Positions 47,267-57,343 of a stretch of DNA of 64,000 nt are shown one piece after another (positions within the stretch are counted from its first letter, which is position 1; each line of letters begins with the position of its first letter). The notes under the pieces are model-generated. The model made no database searches and had not been told where the DNA came from. It was given only the letters and a program-made list of their open reading frames with translations. Source of the DNA: Diphasiastrum complanatum (Eukaryota; Streptophyta; Lycopodiopsida; Lycopodiales; Lycopodiaceae); the NCBI GenBank assembly GCA_029204225.1, contig CM055096.1, positions 28,161,995 to 28,225,994 of the forward strand. Reading direction: 5' to 3'. The position numbers and the translations under genes are program-made.

Positions 47267-48925
47267 GTAATTATTTTCATTGTTGTGTGAGCCTTGAATG
47301 GCTTCGAAGCAAGGAGGAGATCGGGGACCCTTTTCGGCTCTACTGCACGTTGGCAAGTTCTAACTTATGTTTCATGCTTTAATCTTGTGATTTGATCAGG
47401 GCATTTAGGCTTCATTATGAAAATTGTTGTGAAATGAGATGGCATTTTTGTGAGTTATGATCAAGCAGTGGAAGAATCACTTAACACTTGTACGTTGGGA
47501 ACGCTAAGGGTCTTGAAGATGTTTTTCGTAGATCTGTGTCTTTTGAGGGGTTAATATAGACGAGATAATAAAATATCATCGAACAGGTATGTGCCTTTGC
47601 GGTTCGGTTCAATATTTTTTAAATCTGAATAGGGTATTTGTGTTAAAGATTGCAGATGCCAAATTGTATCAAACTTATGATGTCCCAGAATCCTGGCTGA
47701 AAGCCGGAAGCCTGAGCCCGTACGGATTTCTGAATTTCATGTAGCTCCTGTACGCTAGCTTTCACTGTTGATATAATTAACTTGTCGGCTGATTTCATGA
47801 TCTTAGTCTCTGTCCATCGCATAAAGATATCCCGTTCTTGTCAAATCTTGAAGTACCTCGTAACGCAAAGGTAATGTGGCGCTTTCAATCTAGGCTTGAA
47901 CGGTGGATCTGGCCACAGTTCAATCAATGAACCAGAAAATATACTATTAAGTTGTAAATTGCACGAATGATGACTCCAAGGATGTTTGTAAGGTCCATAG
48001 AGTTGCTGGTGTTGAATCCTGTGTATATAGCAAATGAGATTTAGTGCGGGTCTACTTCGCTTGTCTTGTTAAAGTGTGGACTGGATCCTATTTCTTTTCG
48101 TATTCTTCTTACAACTTGCCAGAAACTTTAACATAAACTCTCAAGTGCATCCAATTATGGAAAAACGGAATTTCTGTTGCTGACAATTTTGTGTCGTGTC
48201 CTCTTCTAGTCATATCATAGGTTGCTGAATAGTGTTTTTGCTAGCTGAATAGTGTTTTTGCTAATTAAACTCGCAATGTAGGAGCATCGTTGTAATCGGA
48301 ACTTCCAGGTTGAACGCAAGGGGACAGGTTGGCAAGCTATTGTTTAGATTTCTTCTTCCTGAATATGATAGGTGCTACTTTCTAGATTTCAGTAAACTAT
48401 GAAACATAAAAAAAGATTCTCTGAGAATGTCTGAGATAACTTAATATTGAAACTGGAAGGTTGCTTCCAACGTCAGATCCTTGTTGCCAGAGCGTGTGGT
48501 ATGTATTATTCTTATTTTTTTCTTACCGTAAAACAACTTTGAAGATCATCATCAGCTTTCTGACTAATATTTAACTTCTATCCTGAAAAGATGTAGCTAC
48601 TTTGTGAACAACAATTCTCCCAAATTTATTGTTTCGCAAATCAGAAACTTTAAAGTTAATTTATCTGCATTACTAGATTCGGATCAGCTTTTGGTAAAGT
48701 CTCAAAGTACAGAAATTTCAATAGCTTGCTTGTGTTGCTGTATGTGGACATGGTGTATAACAGTCATTGAGATGGATGAAATGTATCCTTCTCGGAATGT
48801 TTAGGTGCCACAGTTTTATCTATTTGTTGAAGTTTGCATGGCCTGGGCATATGTTATCTGTGATATGGTGAACTTTTCACTGTAGCTCCTAATACTTCCT
48901 TTGTCTTGTAATCTCTCCATAACAG

Positions 48926-49220
48926 GATCTGATTGTCTTGCTCCGAATTTATCTGATGAGGAGAAAGGAGAAAAGGATCTTGATGATGATAAGCGAGGAA
49001 AGACCAAAATAGGAACAATCAAGGCTTTAATTGCTTCCAAAAAGTTTCGTACGTCTTTGAAGAAGAGAAGGACAAGGAGATCTCACGAGCGAATACATTC
49101 CATCTCTATAGAAGATGTCAGAGATCTCGAGGAACAAAACTCCGTTGATGCTTTTCGACAAGTCCTTATAGATGAGAACTTACTTCCATCGAGGCATGAT
49201 GATTATCATACACTTCTACG
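48926..49220 (+). CDS. SFH: SFH exon: basic leader and start of CRAL-TRIO N
   Basis: Acceptor CATAACAG, donor CTACG/gtatgt. It encodes [18 protein letters not shown], the lysine/arginine-rich [20 protein letters not shown], the conserved [19 protein letters not shown] and [19 protein letters not shown]. Confidence 0.88.
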
Positions 49221-52200
49221 GTATGTTGTTTCTTTGACAACTTGTTTTTGCAGACTCAGTAGTTATACTAAGCTATCATTTTAGGTTATTATCAAGTGTG
49301 TACTCTGTTCAGTTTTCTTAGGGGTTGAGGAGCGCAATTGAAATCATGAAAAATTGTCTTGGGTTGATACGAGTAAGCTATATCATATGTATGTGCTTTA
49401 ATTTTAATATTCATAAGTTTGCAAGTTAGCACTTAGAAAATGAAGTTAATCGCCGTCCATATGGCCCCATACTTATATGTAAATTGTAACAAATGCTTTA
49501 GACCTCATCTCTTGGAACACATACAGAAGCTATTTGCCCTTTGTTATTCTGTATTAGAGCTCAAAATGAGAATGTTTTGTCTTAGATAATAGATAAAGGG
49601 GGTGATGACTGGATTTTGAAGTGCATCTTTGTTCACAGAGAGCGTCATATGTACCCTGTTTGTCTGTTTTGCTTTCGAAGTGATTGAGGCAAAAGTAGCA
49701 GATACTAAGTTGTGTTTTGGTACTCTAGCATTCAATCTTGTAGGTTCCTAATGCTTTTCCTGTACTTTGCCTTTTAAGATTCTTACGTGCACGGAAATTC
49801 GACTTTGAAAAAGCAAAACAGATGTGGGCAGATATGTTGCAATGGCGCAGAGAATTTGGCACTGATACTATTGAAGAGGTAAATCGAACCCACCCTTTTG
49901 TGAAACTTGAGACTGATAACCCGTTTTGTGATGCCCAACTGTTTATTATAGTTATCTATTCAAAAATAGGGACGAAGTCTACTTTTATCTATCACTTAAT
50001 CTTTTACATTCAAAACATGGCAGCCGTTTGATAGGATCAGAAGTGTAACTTCAAAAAATATCTTCAATGCTGGTTGTTATGTAGTGTTGCACTGGAAAAG
50101 ATTCATTGAGTACTATTAGTATTACAGATTTTTTTATCAAGTGCAGTCTGCAATGTTATGCTATCAAAGTTATATTATATGCAGGTATATTTCGCAGCTG
50201 TGTACCCTAGAAATAAAGGACCAAAAAAAAGAACTAATCATACCAAGAATTCAGTTAGACATTCCTTCTTTTGGCTACTATATGCATGTCTTACATGAGT
50301 GGCTCATTTTCTAGTGAAGCCATTCTTTTTCTAGTAAGTAGAATGAAGTTGGTGACGTAGAAAGGAGATGAGGATATGCAATGATACTTGTTTTTGGTCA
50401 TTCACAGGACTTTGACTTCAAGGAAATTGAGGAAGTACGGAAGTACTATCCACAAGGCCATCATGGTGTTGATAAAGAGGGCAACCCAGTTTACATTGAA
50501 AGACTCGGGAAGGTGGAACCCAACAAGTTGTTGCAAGTAACCACTATAGAGAGATACTTGAAGTACCATGTACGGGAATTTGAATTTACTCTGAATAAAA
50601 GGTTTCCAGCCTGCTCTATTGCGGCCAAAAGGCACATAGACTCGACTACGACGATTCTTGATGTTGCCGGTGTGGTATGTCATTCAAGGATTTGCATCTG
50701 GTTCTTAGTGGTCTATATAATCAAATGAAACTTGGATGGCCTTCCCACAGCCTTTTTAATGCTTTTTTCAATCAAAAAGCTTTTCTCTTTGCTTGCAAGG
50801 TGCTGTCTTCAGCTTTTTTCTGAACAAAATTGTCGTGGTTATGAGTTTCCTTATTTTGGGTTAAGGTTATATGCTGAAGAGTATGTTATATTGTATACCT
50901 TTATATTAGTGTTTGAAGCTTCTGTTTGTTATGATAAAGAAATTGTTTTGGGTTTCAAACATGATCAATCCTGTATGAGATACTTATGAGATGGTTTGCG
51001 GAGTAAGCGTTTTGTGTTGGGCATCAAGAGTGATAGAGAGTTGCGTTAGACAGTTCACTGTAGGAACAGATGGGCTATTATTGCGAATTTGTTCTTGACG
51101 TTGGTTGTTTAAAGAAACTTAGTTTCCGTAGTAAGTTTATAAATTTAAATCAGGACACCCAACTTTTGCTGCTGCCTTGATTTTAGGAATCTGCACCTGA
51201 GTCATTCTTACTATTTGGGAAGCTGATTGTGTTTTCAACCATTTGCTTGTTTGTTCATGACAGCTCATTGTATCATGAAGTTCTTGTAGTTTATATGGTG
51301 TCTGTATGATTTTGTTTCAAGTTTCAGGAATGCGGTGGCTTTGATAGTGCCTAAACTTGATTTTAGGATATTGACAATGCTCATTAGCAGCACTCTCTAG
51401 AATACATGATAGTGTACTCAATTCTAGTCCGCAGCTTCCACAGTTTTCTGATACTAAGTATGTTTGTATTTGGTCGCTGGGCCATGAGCTTTTTGCCTCA
51501 GAAAATTATTTTCAACCATTGATGACATTGTTTGCTATTCCCTCACTACTGACATGACAATTTTTTTTTAGCTGTCAAACATCCTTGCTGTGTTGCATTG
51601 TGAATGAGGAAAATGTATTCAGCTTGATGTTGATAATATGTGTAGAGGCATCATGTTTCTAGCTTTGAAGTTGCTCATCTTCTGTATTGTTTTCTTAAGT
51701 TTAAATGTGTTAAGTCGAATCTCTGGAGATCCCAGAGGTTTTTGACTTTCTATGTTTTCTTGATGATTTTCCAGCCATCAGTTGCGCAACCTTAATACTT
51801 TGCACATTTATTGGTGTTATTTCCACACTTATCACCTCCCATATTGCTGTTTGTTGGGTGGAGGTGCTATAATTAACTACAAGAAACAAACTATGCATTC
51901 CTTGCAATAAAGTCCCACTTGGCATTACTGCACTGGTGAGGTAGTGAAATGCAGCATTAGACACCCTATGAACATGCAATAGAGGCTTTTGGATGCCTTC
52001 CAAAAGTTTTCTGTTATTATTAATGTTAACAACCTCAGTCTTAAATCTAGTCACCAGCTGGAAATAGACAGTTTCTATAGTGTGTGAACCTTATAATCAT
52101 TTACCTGGCTGTTGTATATTTGTTGTCTACTGATTACTGTTTATTTTTTTGCTTTTATTGATTTGCTTTGTCTGTGAATAATCATAACTGATTTCATTTT

Positions 52201-54155
52201 AGCGAAGGATTCTTTCTTTTGATGGCAATTTATGTTCATGTGGATCATAGAATCTGAGAACTGTGAACGGTTCACCATGGTTCTCAGAACCGTACAGTGA
52301 ACCGTACGGTTCACAAATATTTTAATGGTGAACCGTGGTGAACTGTACTAATTAATTAATTAATTTTTTTCTTAGTTCGCACCCCCAAAAACAGCCCCAA
52401 AAAATGCCAAAAAAAGCCAAATAAAACCAGAATGAGGGCCAGAAACAGTGAAATGGGGGCCAGAAACAGTGAAATGAGGTCCAAAAACAGTGAAATGGGT
52501 TTTGGGGGGAAAAGGGTCCAAAAATTAATTAATTAATTAATTACAAGAACCGTACCACGGTTCATGAACCGTGGTACGTTTCACCCAACGGTTGCAAGAA
52601 CCGTTGGTTCTATGACATTGTGGATCCTAATATTGGTCTAAGTTCATGTCATGTATCTTGTTACGCTTGTCTGTAAGTCGTTTTTATTGGCTACATAAAG
52701 TTGAGGGTGTGCCATATTTTCTTTTGACAGTTTTCGTCCCTGAAGTCTTCTATATAGCTTCATTGATTATGGATGTATGTGAATTGGTTTTTGAAGAAAT
52801 TTTGTGTTTGCAAAATATATCCATATATTATTATCATGAAATGTGCAGGTCCGCAGGTATTCAGGATCTGATCTATAATCCATAAAATGTGCAAGTTTTC
52901 TAGAGATACTGGAATCTCACTTTTTGTTGTGTTGAACATCACAGGGCCTAAAAAATTTCAGTAAATCTGCTCGGGAGCTGGTCACTCGCATTCAAAAGAT
53001 TGATGGCGATAATTACCCTGAGGTACAGTGAGGTTTTTGTGTGAGATATAGCCTCATATTTAACTATGCTTGACATGACAAGTGGCCTTTTTGTCAGTAA
53101 TTTTTTCTTGTTTCTCATCGCTCTACAAGGTTTATAATTGAGCGTTTTGAGCTTTTGTGAGTAATTTTTTCTTGTTTGAAATCGCTCTACGTGGTTTATA
53201 AGCGAGAGTTTTTAGCTTGTCACAGTTCTTGCAATAATTGTCTAAAATCAAAGTAGCTAAGTAGGATTATCGCTCTTGGATGTAACATTAGCAAGCTGTT
53301 GAGTTTACCTTAATTGTATTTCTCTGCAGACATTGGGTCGAATGTTCATCATTAATGCTGGTCCAGGTTTTAGATTGGTTTGGAACACCATCAAATCTTT
53401 TTTGGATCCAAAAACTTCATCAAAAATCACTGTATGTACTTAGCACAATTTGAGAATCTGAGTGTCCATCAGAAAGCATTTGTTGTAAATTTGTTGTTAG
53501 GTCTTAAATGATGCAGATCTTTGCATGTCTGAGCTTCCACTAAGAACAGCCATATGCTTATAGGTACTGGGAAACAAGTATCAAAGCAGGCTTTTGGAAA
53601 TTATTGATGCGAGGTATGAGAACAAGACAAGAACATGGGTATTTAATAGTCTGTCTATTCTGCATTTGGCTTGTATTTTGTTATTGTGAATTTCTGTACA
53701 AAGCTGAGGTCTACTTTTTGGTGTGCATGTGATTAAAACTTCTTTCTGTTTCAGCCAACTTCCTGATTTTTTAGGGGGTACTTGTACTTGTGCCGAAGAC
53801 GGTGGATGCCTGCATGCTGAAAAGGGTCCTTGGAAAGATGAGAAGATTATGAAGGTTGATAGATCTATGAGAAGTGTCCAAGGCATTTTTTTTACTGCAA
53901 TCTATATTGTTCTTTTGTCTGTGCAATTAGAGAAGATACCAAGTTTTGCAATGCCAAAGAATTTTTTTAGTATTTTTGATTGAGACCTTGAATATAGCTG
54001 GGAAGCTGAAACATATGCTGCCAAATGATTTCACACTTAAGTCTAACCTTTCAGGCAGTAATGGAAGGAGAGGCAAGATTTGCACGCCAAATTGTGACTG
54101 TCTCAAGCGCAAATAAGGATAGCTTACCCATCATTGTGTCTGAATTGAAGGTGTG

Positions 54156-54217
<62 letters not shown>

Positions 54218-54676
54218 CCCACCCCCGCCTCTCTCTCTTGTAGCCAGTTAGAGACAGATATACCAGTCAGCGACACACATCGGGATAGACGTCAGTGCTT
54301 CAGACCGAGTCGTATTTCCAGCAGATCGAGACATAGTGCCCACAGACTGACACATAGTGCGAGACATAGGGCCCACAGGTCCTGGCAGCGGCCACATCTC
54401 TCATCACGATCAGAGCATTCCATGAATTTGATTACATCCTATTTTACAGCACTGGCCGAGTCCTGAGGCTTGACTTTGTCTCATGATATTCGAGCTCCTT
54501 TTCTATTATTATTACAGAGTACGGAGACATGTATCAGACTCACTTTTGTTGATCTAGTTTTACGTAGTATGTTATCTATTATGGAGACATTTTTTATACA
54601 CTCCCAGTGTATCACACATACTTGAGATGTACATATTTGGTCTCTTGTACCCTCGGGTACCTACAAGACATTAATA

Positions 54677-54727
<51 letters not shown>

Positions 54728-55072
54728 CTTTTGAGCTTTATTTTGTTTCGGATATGGAAGACACTTGGATGTACCTTTTGTTGTCTTTTATACTTTTTTG
54801 GTATCAAAAGACATAAAGCTTTCTTCTTCCATATCTGAGTGCATACAACTGTGGTGCCAGTCCAGGATGCATTACTTTTTATTGCGTTGTTTGATAGTTG
54901 CAAAGATCACATCTGAAGCTGTAGGGTGTCTTGTGGCTAACGGGTGTATGGCTTTGGGCCTTTGTCAATTCAGAGGAAGGAAGCTGCCCCAGAATCAGGT
55001 TCGGATTTTGAAGAACTAGTGTCACCTGTCAAGGGTAGCTCCAAATTTTCAGAACCTATTCTCAACAATAAG
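48926..55072 (+). CDS. SFH: Sec14-nodulin-type phosphatidylinositol transfer protein gene (SFH family), 5' and Sec14 portion
   Basis: Nine exons with GT-AG borders and matching phases: 48926-49220, 49779-49878, 50408-50674, 52945-53022, 53330-53431, 53564-53613, 53755-53854, 54055-54150 and 54974-55072. They give a basic N-terminal leader, the CRAL-TRIO N-terminal helices, the complete Sec14 lipid-binding fold ([76 protein letters not shown]) and the plant-specific Cys-containing cap [20 protein letters not shown]. The family binds and presents phosphatidylinositol/phosphatidylcholine to support phosphoinositide signalling and polar growth. The first codons and the C-terminal nodulin-like part are not in view; the latter presumably lies beyond a >9-kb intron. 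All exons are intact, so the gene is probably active. Confidence 0.9.
49779..49878 (+). CDS. SFH: SFH exon: CRAL-TRIO N helices
   Basis: Acceptor CTTTTAAG, donor GAAGAG/gtaaat. It encodes [16 protein letters not shown] and [17 protein letters not shown]. Confidence 0.9.
50408..50674 (+). CDS. SFH: SFH exon: first half of the Sec14 lipid-binding domain
   Basis: Acceptor TTCACAG, donor GGTGTG/gtatgt. It encodes [56 protein letters not shown] and [13 protein letters not shown]. Confidence 0.9.
50675..52944 (+). other. SFH intron of 2.3 kb
   Basis: No coding content recognised on either strand. It contains the 371-bp foldback element at 52245-52615. Confidence 0.7.
52245..52615. mobile_element. 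371-bp MITE-like foldback element
   Basis: Terminal inverted repeat TCATAGAAYC at both ends, with near-duplicate flanks (CATGTGGA on the left, CATTGTGGA on the right). The subterminal ~90 bp on each side are packed with GAACCGT/ACGGTTC words in both orientations, followed by (TTAA)n runs that pair across the element. The A-rich centre holds three 21-bp units around GCCAGAAACAGTGAAATG (52434-52499). No coding capacity. The target-duplication size (8-9 bp) would fit hAT or Mutator mobilisation. Confidence 0.7.
52945..53022 (+). CDS. SFH: SFH exon: Sec14 domain
   Basis: Acceptor ACATCACAG, donor CCTGAG/gtacag. It encodes [19 protein letters not shown] and DGDNYPE. Confidence 0.9.
53096..53221 (+). 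repeat. 64-bp tandem duplication in an SFH intron
   Basis: Units 53096-53159 and 53160-53221 share AGTAATTTTTTCTTGTTT, ATCGCTCTAC and GGTTTATAA with ~80% identity by eye. Confidence 0.75.
53330..53431 (+). CDS. SFH: SFH exon: Sec14 domain core
   Basis: Acceptor TTCTCTGCAG, donor ATCACT/gtatgt. It encodes [18 protein letters not shown] and [16 protein letters not shown]. Confidence 0.9.
53564..53613 (+). CDS. SFH: SFH exon: Sec14 domain
   Basis: Acceptor GCTTATAG, donor GCGAG/gtatga. It encodes [16 protein letters not shown] with a split Ser codon. Confidence 0.88.
53755..53854 (+). CDS. SFH: SFH exon: Cys-rich cap after Sec14
   Basis: Acceptor CTGTTTCAG, donor ATGAAG/gttgat. It encodes [17 protein letters not shown] and [16 protein letters not shown]. 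Confidence 0.9.
54055..54150 (+). CDS. SFH: SFH exon: linker
   Basis: Acceptor CTTTCAG, donor TTGAAG/gtgtgt. It encodes [18 protein letters not shown] and [14 protein letters not shown]. The CT microsatellite starts only 8 bp after the donor. Confidence 0.85.
54159..54214 (+). repeat. (CT)n microsatellite next to an SFH donor site
   Basis: About 28 CT units directly following the donor region. Confidence 0.9.
54540..54724 (+). repeat. hairpin-bearing tail, copy 4
   Basis: GGAGACATTTTTTATACACTC upstream block (around 54573-54604), a hairpin with arms around GTACC/GGGTAC (54644-54668), GACATTAATAAAG with AATAAA at 54673-54678, then ~22 CT units. The stem bases differ from copies 1-3, yet pairing is preserved. 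Confidence 0.6.
54726..54836 (+). repeat. hairpin-bearing tail, copy 5
   Basis: Directly downstream of copy 4. Hairpin TGTCTTTTATAC / GTATCAAAAGACA at 54783-54812, then ATAAAGCTTTCTTCTTCC. Again the stem sequence is different but paired. Confidence 0.5.
54974..55072 (+). CDS. SFH: SFH exon: linker, last exon in view
   Basis: Acceptor CAATTCAG, donor AATAAG/gtgaga. It encodes [18 protein letters not shown] and [15 protein letters not shown]. The next exon was not found before the window end. Confidence 0.8.
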
Positions 55073-55439
55073 GTGAGAGCCATTTCCTGCTTATAATTAT
55101 TTTATGAACAGAATATGTAGATAAAGGGTTCATTCCCAACTCTGGTAAGTTTGTGTTTGTGTGCACACCGTTGCACAACTCTTGTTGTCACATTGTAGTA
55201 CCTTGAAGGATATTTAGTCTCTGCTGCTCTTCTTTGTTCTACATAGTTCCACCCTTCAATCCAGTGTATAGAACAACAGGGTTATCCCGAATTCCATTAT
55301 GGATGTGTTTTGTGTGGAGCATTGGAGACTGTCACAAACACCAGTATGTAATTTTGTATGGAATCATGAATGTAAGAAAAATCTCACATTTTGTACAGAA
55401 TGTGGTTTTTTTAAGCTGTTTTTTGCATTAGAGGAGAAA

Positions 55440-55991
55440 AAGGCCTAGGTTTATTGCAGCAGCCTATAAAACTACGCTGACTGACCTTTCTAAGTGGCTA
55501 AGTAATTGCTTCAAAGCGTTGCTTCCTTCTATTAATGAGCTTTGGATAAACTTACTTAAGGATGCAGATGTTCCTGTTAGTTGTAGTTGGATTTTAAACG
55601 ATTCTGTAGGTATTATAGAAGTAATAAAGTTTTTCAACTCCTCTCGTACTTAAGAAAAAAAAACCCAACCTATGCTTCTTCAAACCTATGACTTCACAAC
55701 ACTTTACACTAAAATCAATTTGGAAGATTTGTAGTTTCGTGTTAACAAGCTAATTCGAGATGTTCTTAGCAATAAACTAAAGGACACTCGATGCAAAGCT
55801 TTAAAAGTTGAAAAGAGTGCTTTGCTTTTTGAGTTTTGTTGGCTTAAGAACAAAAATCAAGCTGTCGATTCAAAGAAAAGATTTACTAAAATAGTTGATG
55901 TTGAAGATGTTTGTTCTTGGCTGTACTTTCTCTTGGATAACTTGTATATTTATTTCTCTAGGTCATTCGCTTTTTTTCCCATGGGTACTAA
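55440..55991 (+). pseudogene. Penelope-like reverse transcriptase relic, copy 2
   Basis: Collinear with copy 1 at the window start. RFIAAAYKTTLTDLSKWLSN from 55447, then VPVSCSWILNDSVGIIEVI, YDFTTLYTKINLEDL near 55690-55730, VEDVCSWLYFLLDN near 55890, and PMGTN ending at 55992. It is cut exactly within the GIPMGT-C motif, where a TCATAGA terminus-like sequence begins. Broken by stops and frame changes. Confidence 0.6.
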
Positions 55992-56376
55992 TCATAGATG
56001 CAGCGAATCGTGATTCACTGCAAAGAATCGTGGTAAGAATCGTTGAAAAAAAAATCATATTTATGCATTTCGGGCCTCCTCCTCGCGGACAGAACCACAC
56101 CCTCCTAATTTTTTTTCTGTGAGCTGTGGGCGTCCAATCTTCGCAAGTGAATAGTCGGCAGGCATCTACTCGGCGATACGGAGGTGATGTGCACGGTGCC
56201 GGGGGATGACCTGGCTGACCTGCTAGTGGACCCTGATGCAGAGACAGAGGAGGAGCCAGTCATTCCTGCACGTAGGCCTAGGGGGAGACCTAGAGGTTCT
56301 GGGAGGGGGGGGGGTGAGTACTCTTTTTGTAGACAGGAGTGGAGCATCACAGACAGCCGTCGGCCAGGCATCATCA
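55992..56376 (+). mobile_element. possible DNA-transposon end and coding remnant
   Basis: Starts TCATAGATGC, resembling the MITE terminus, and is followed by GAATCGT/GATTC words (56001-56045). A short open stretch then encodes DDLADLLVDPDAETEEEP and a basic RRPRGRPRGSGRG run. No catalytic motif is visible. It could be a hAT-like element fragment; weakly supported. Confidence 0.3.
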
Positions 56377-56843
56377 CAGTGGGTAGGGCCATCCCAGGGT
56401 GTAGGGTCACAGCCACCTGACACAGATACGACGAAGTAGACATAGGGCTGGGGGCAGCCAGATGGGGGCCAGAGGAAGGGAGAGAGGCAGAGGTAGAGGT
56501 AGAGGTAGAGGCAGGGAGAGGGGGGGGATCTAGAGCCAAAGCATGCAGCAAAGAGCCAGAGCACGCAGCAGAGCCGGGGCCACACCACGGCATATGGTTC
56601 CCTCCAGTGGGTTGGGCCATCCCAGGGCGTAGGGTCACAGCCACCTGACACACAGATACGACGAAGTAGACATAGGGCTGGGGGCAGCCAGATGGGGGCC
56701 AGAGGAGGGGAGAGAGGTAGAGGTAGAGGTAGAGGTAGAGGTAGAGGCAGGGGGAGGGGGGGGATCCAGAGCCAGAGCACGCAGCAGAGAGCCATAGCAC
56801 GCAGCAGAGCCAGGGCCACACCACGACATATGGTTCCCTCCAG
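56377..56843 (+). repeat. 228-bp GC-rich tandem duplication with GGTAGA repeats
   Basis: Unit 1 starts at 56377 and unit 2 at 56605; the second runs to ~56843. Both contain CCATCCCAGGG, ACGACGAAGTAGACATAGGG, an expandable (AGAGGT)n tract and a short G-run. Long ORFs here on both strands are repeat artefacts. Confidence 0.8.
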
Positions 56844-56929
56844 TTCCGATTCATCTACGGACCCTTGGTATTACAAACCTCCTTATTGCAAACCTCTAGG
56901 TGCCGGTTAACCACAAGAGACCGAACGAT

Positions 56930-57315
56930 TCATGTTCCACCCCGCCATAGGACCTAATCCGGGTCCACCCACCATGCCCTAGCCTGTGACCGTATCAAGC
57001 TGGATCCAATCTCCATCCCAGACCGCGTCCCATACCACCGCCTACGCTCTCAGCCATCTCCTGCCTCACGCTAGCAATACATCCGGGCCGTGCACACGCT
57101 CTCCATCCACCTCCTCCTAGGTAGACAGAATGGATGGCAAATGAGTCCTCCTCCCTTTGTACACCTCCAAGGAGAGAGACTCCAAGCCATGTGCACTCCT
57201 GGATCATGACACGTGGCAACCATGTAGGTTCACGAGTCACCGGTCAAGTCTACAGGCCCAGTCATCGTCTGGTCTCAAGTCTGGGTTTGGGACCCAAGGG
57301 AGTTGGGTCCCTAAC
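56930..57315 (-). repeat. chromovirus 3' LTR (antisense element)
   Basis: On the minus strand it starts TGTTAGGGACCCAACTCC at 57315 after the tract AAGGAAGAGGGAA, directly downstream of the chromovirus pol at 57344-59736. The same LTR family occurs at 7020-7425. The far end is not exact. Confidence 0.65.
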
Positions 57316-57343
57316 ATTCCCTCTTCCTTAAAAAATTCCTTAT

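Noticed and set aside
50675-52200. extra exons in the 2.3-kb SFH intron
   Set aside because: The exons on both sides join exactly through the conserved DVAGV-GLKNF segment, so none is missing.
54241-54480. basic Ser/Arg-rich ORF in an SFH intron
   Set aside because: No acceptor/donor pair or recognisable domain; alternative frames contain stops. Probably transposon-derived.
56105-56854. 249- and 198-codon minus-strand ORFs
   Set aside because: Low-complexity Tyr-Leu and Pro-Ser runs read from the GGTAGA repeats; the tandem duplication explains their length.
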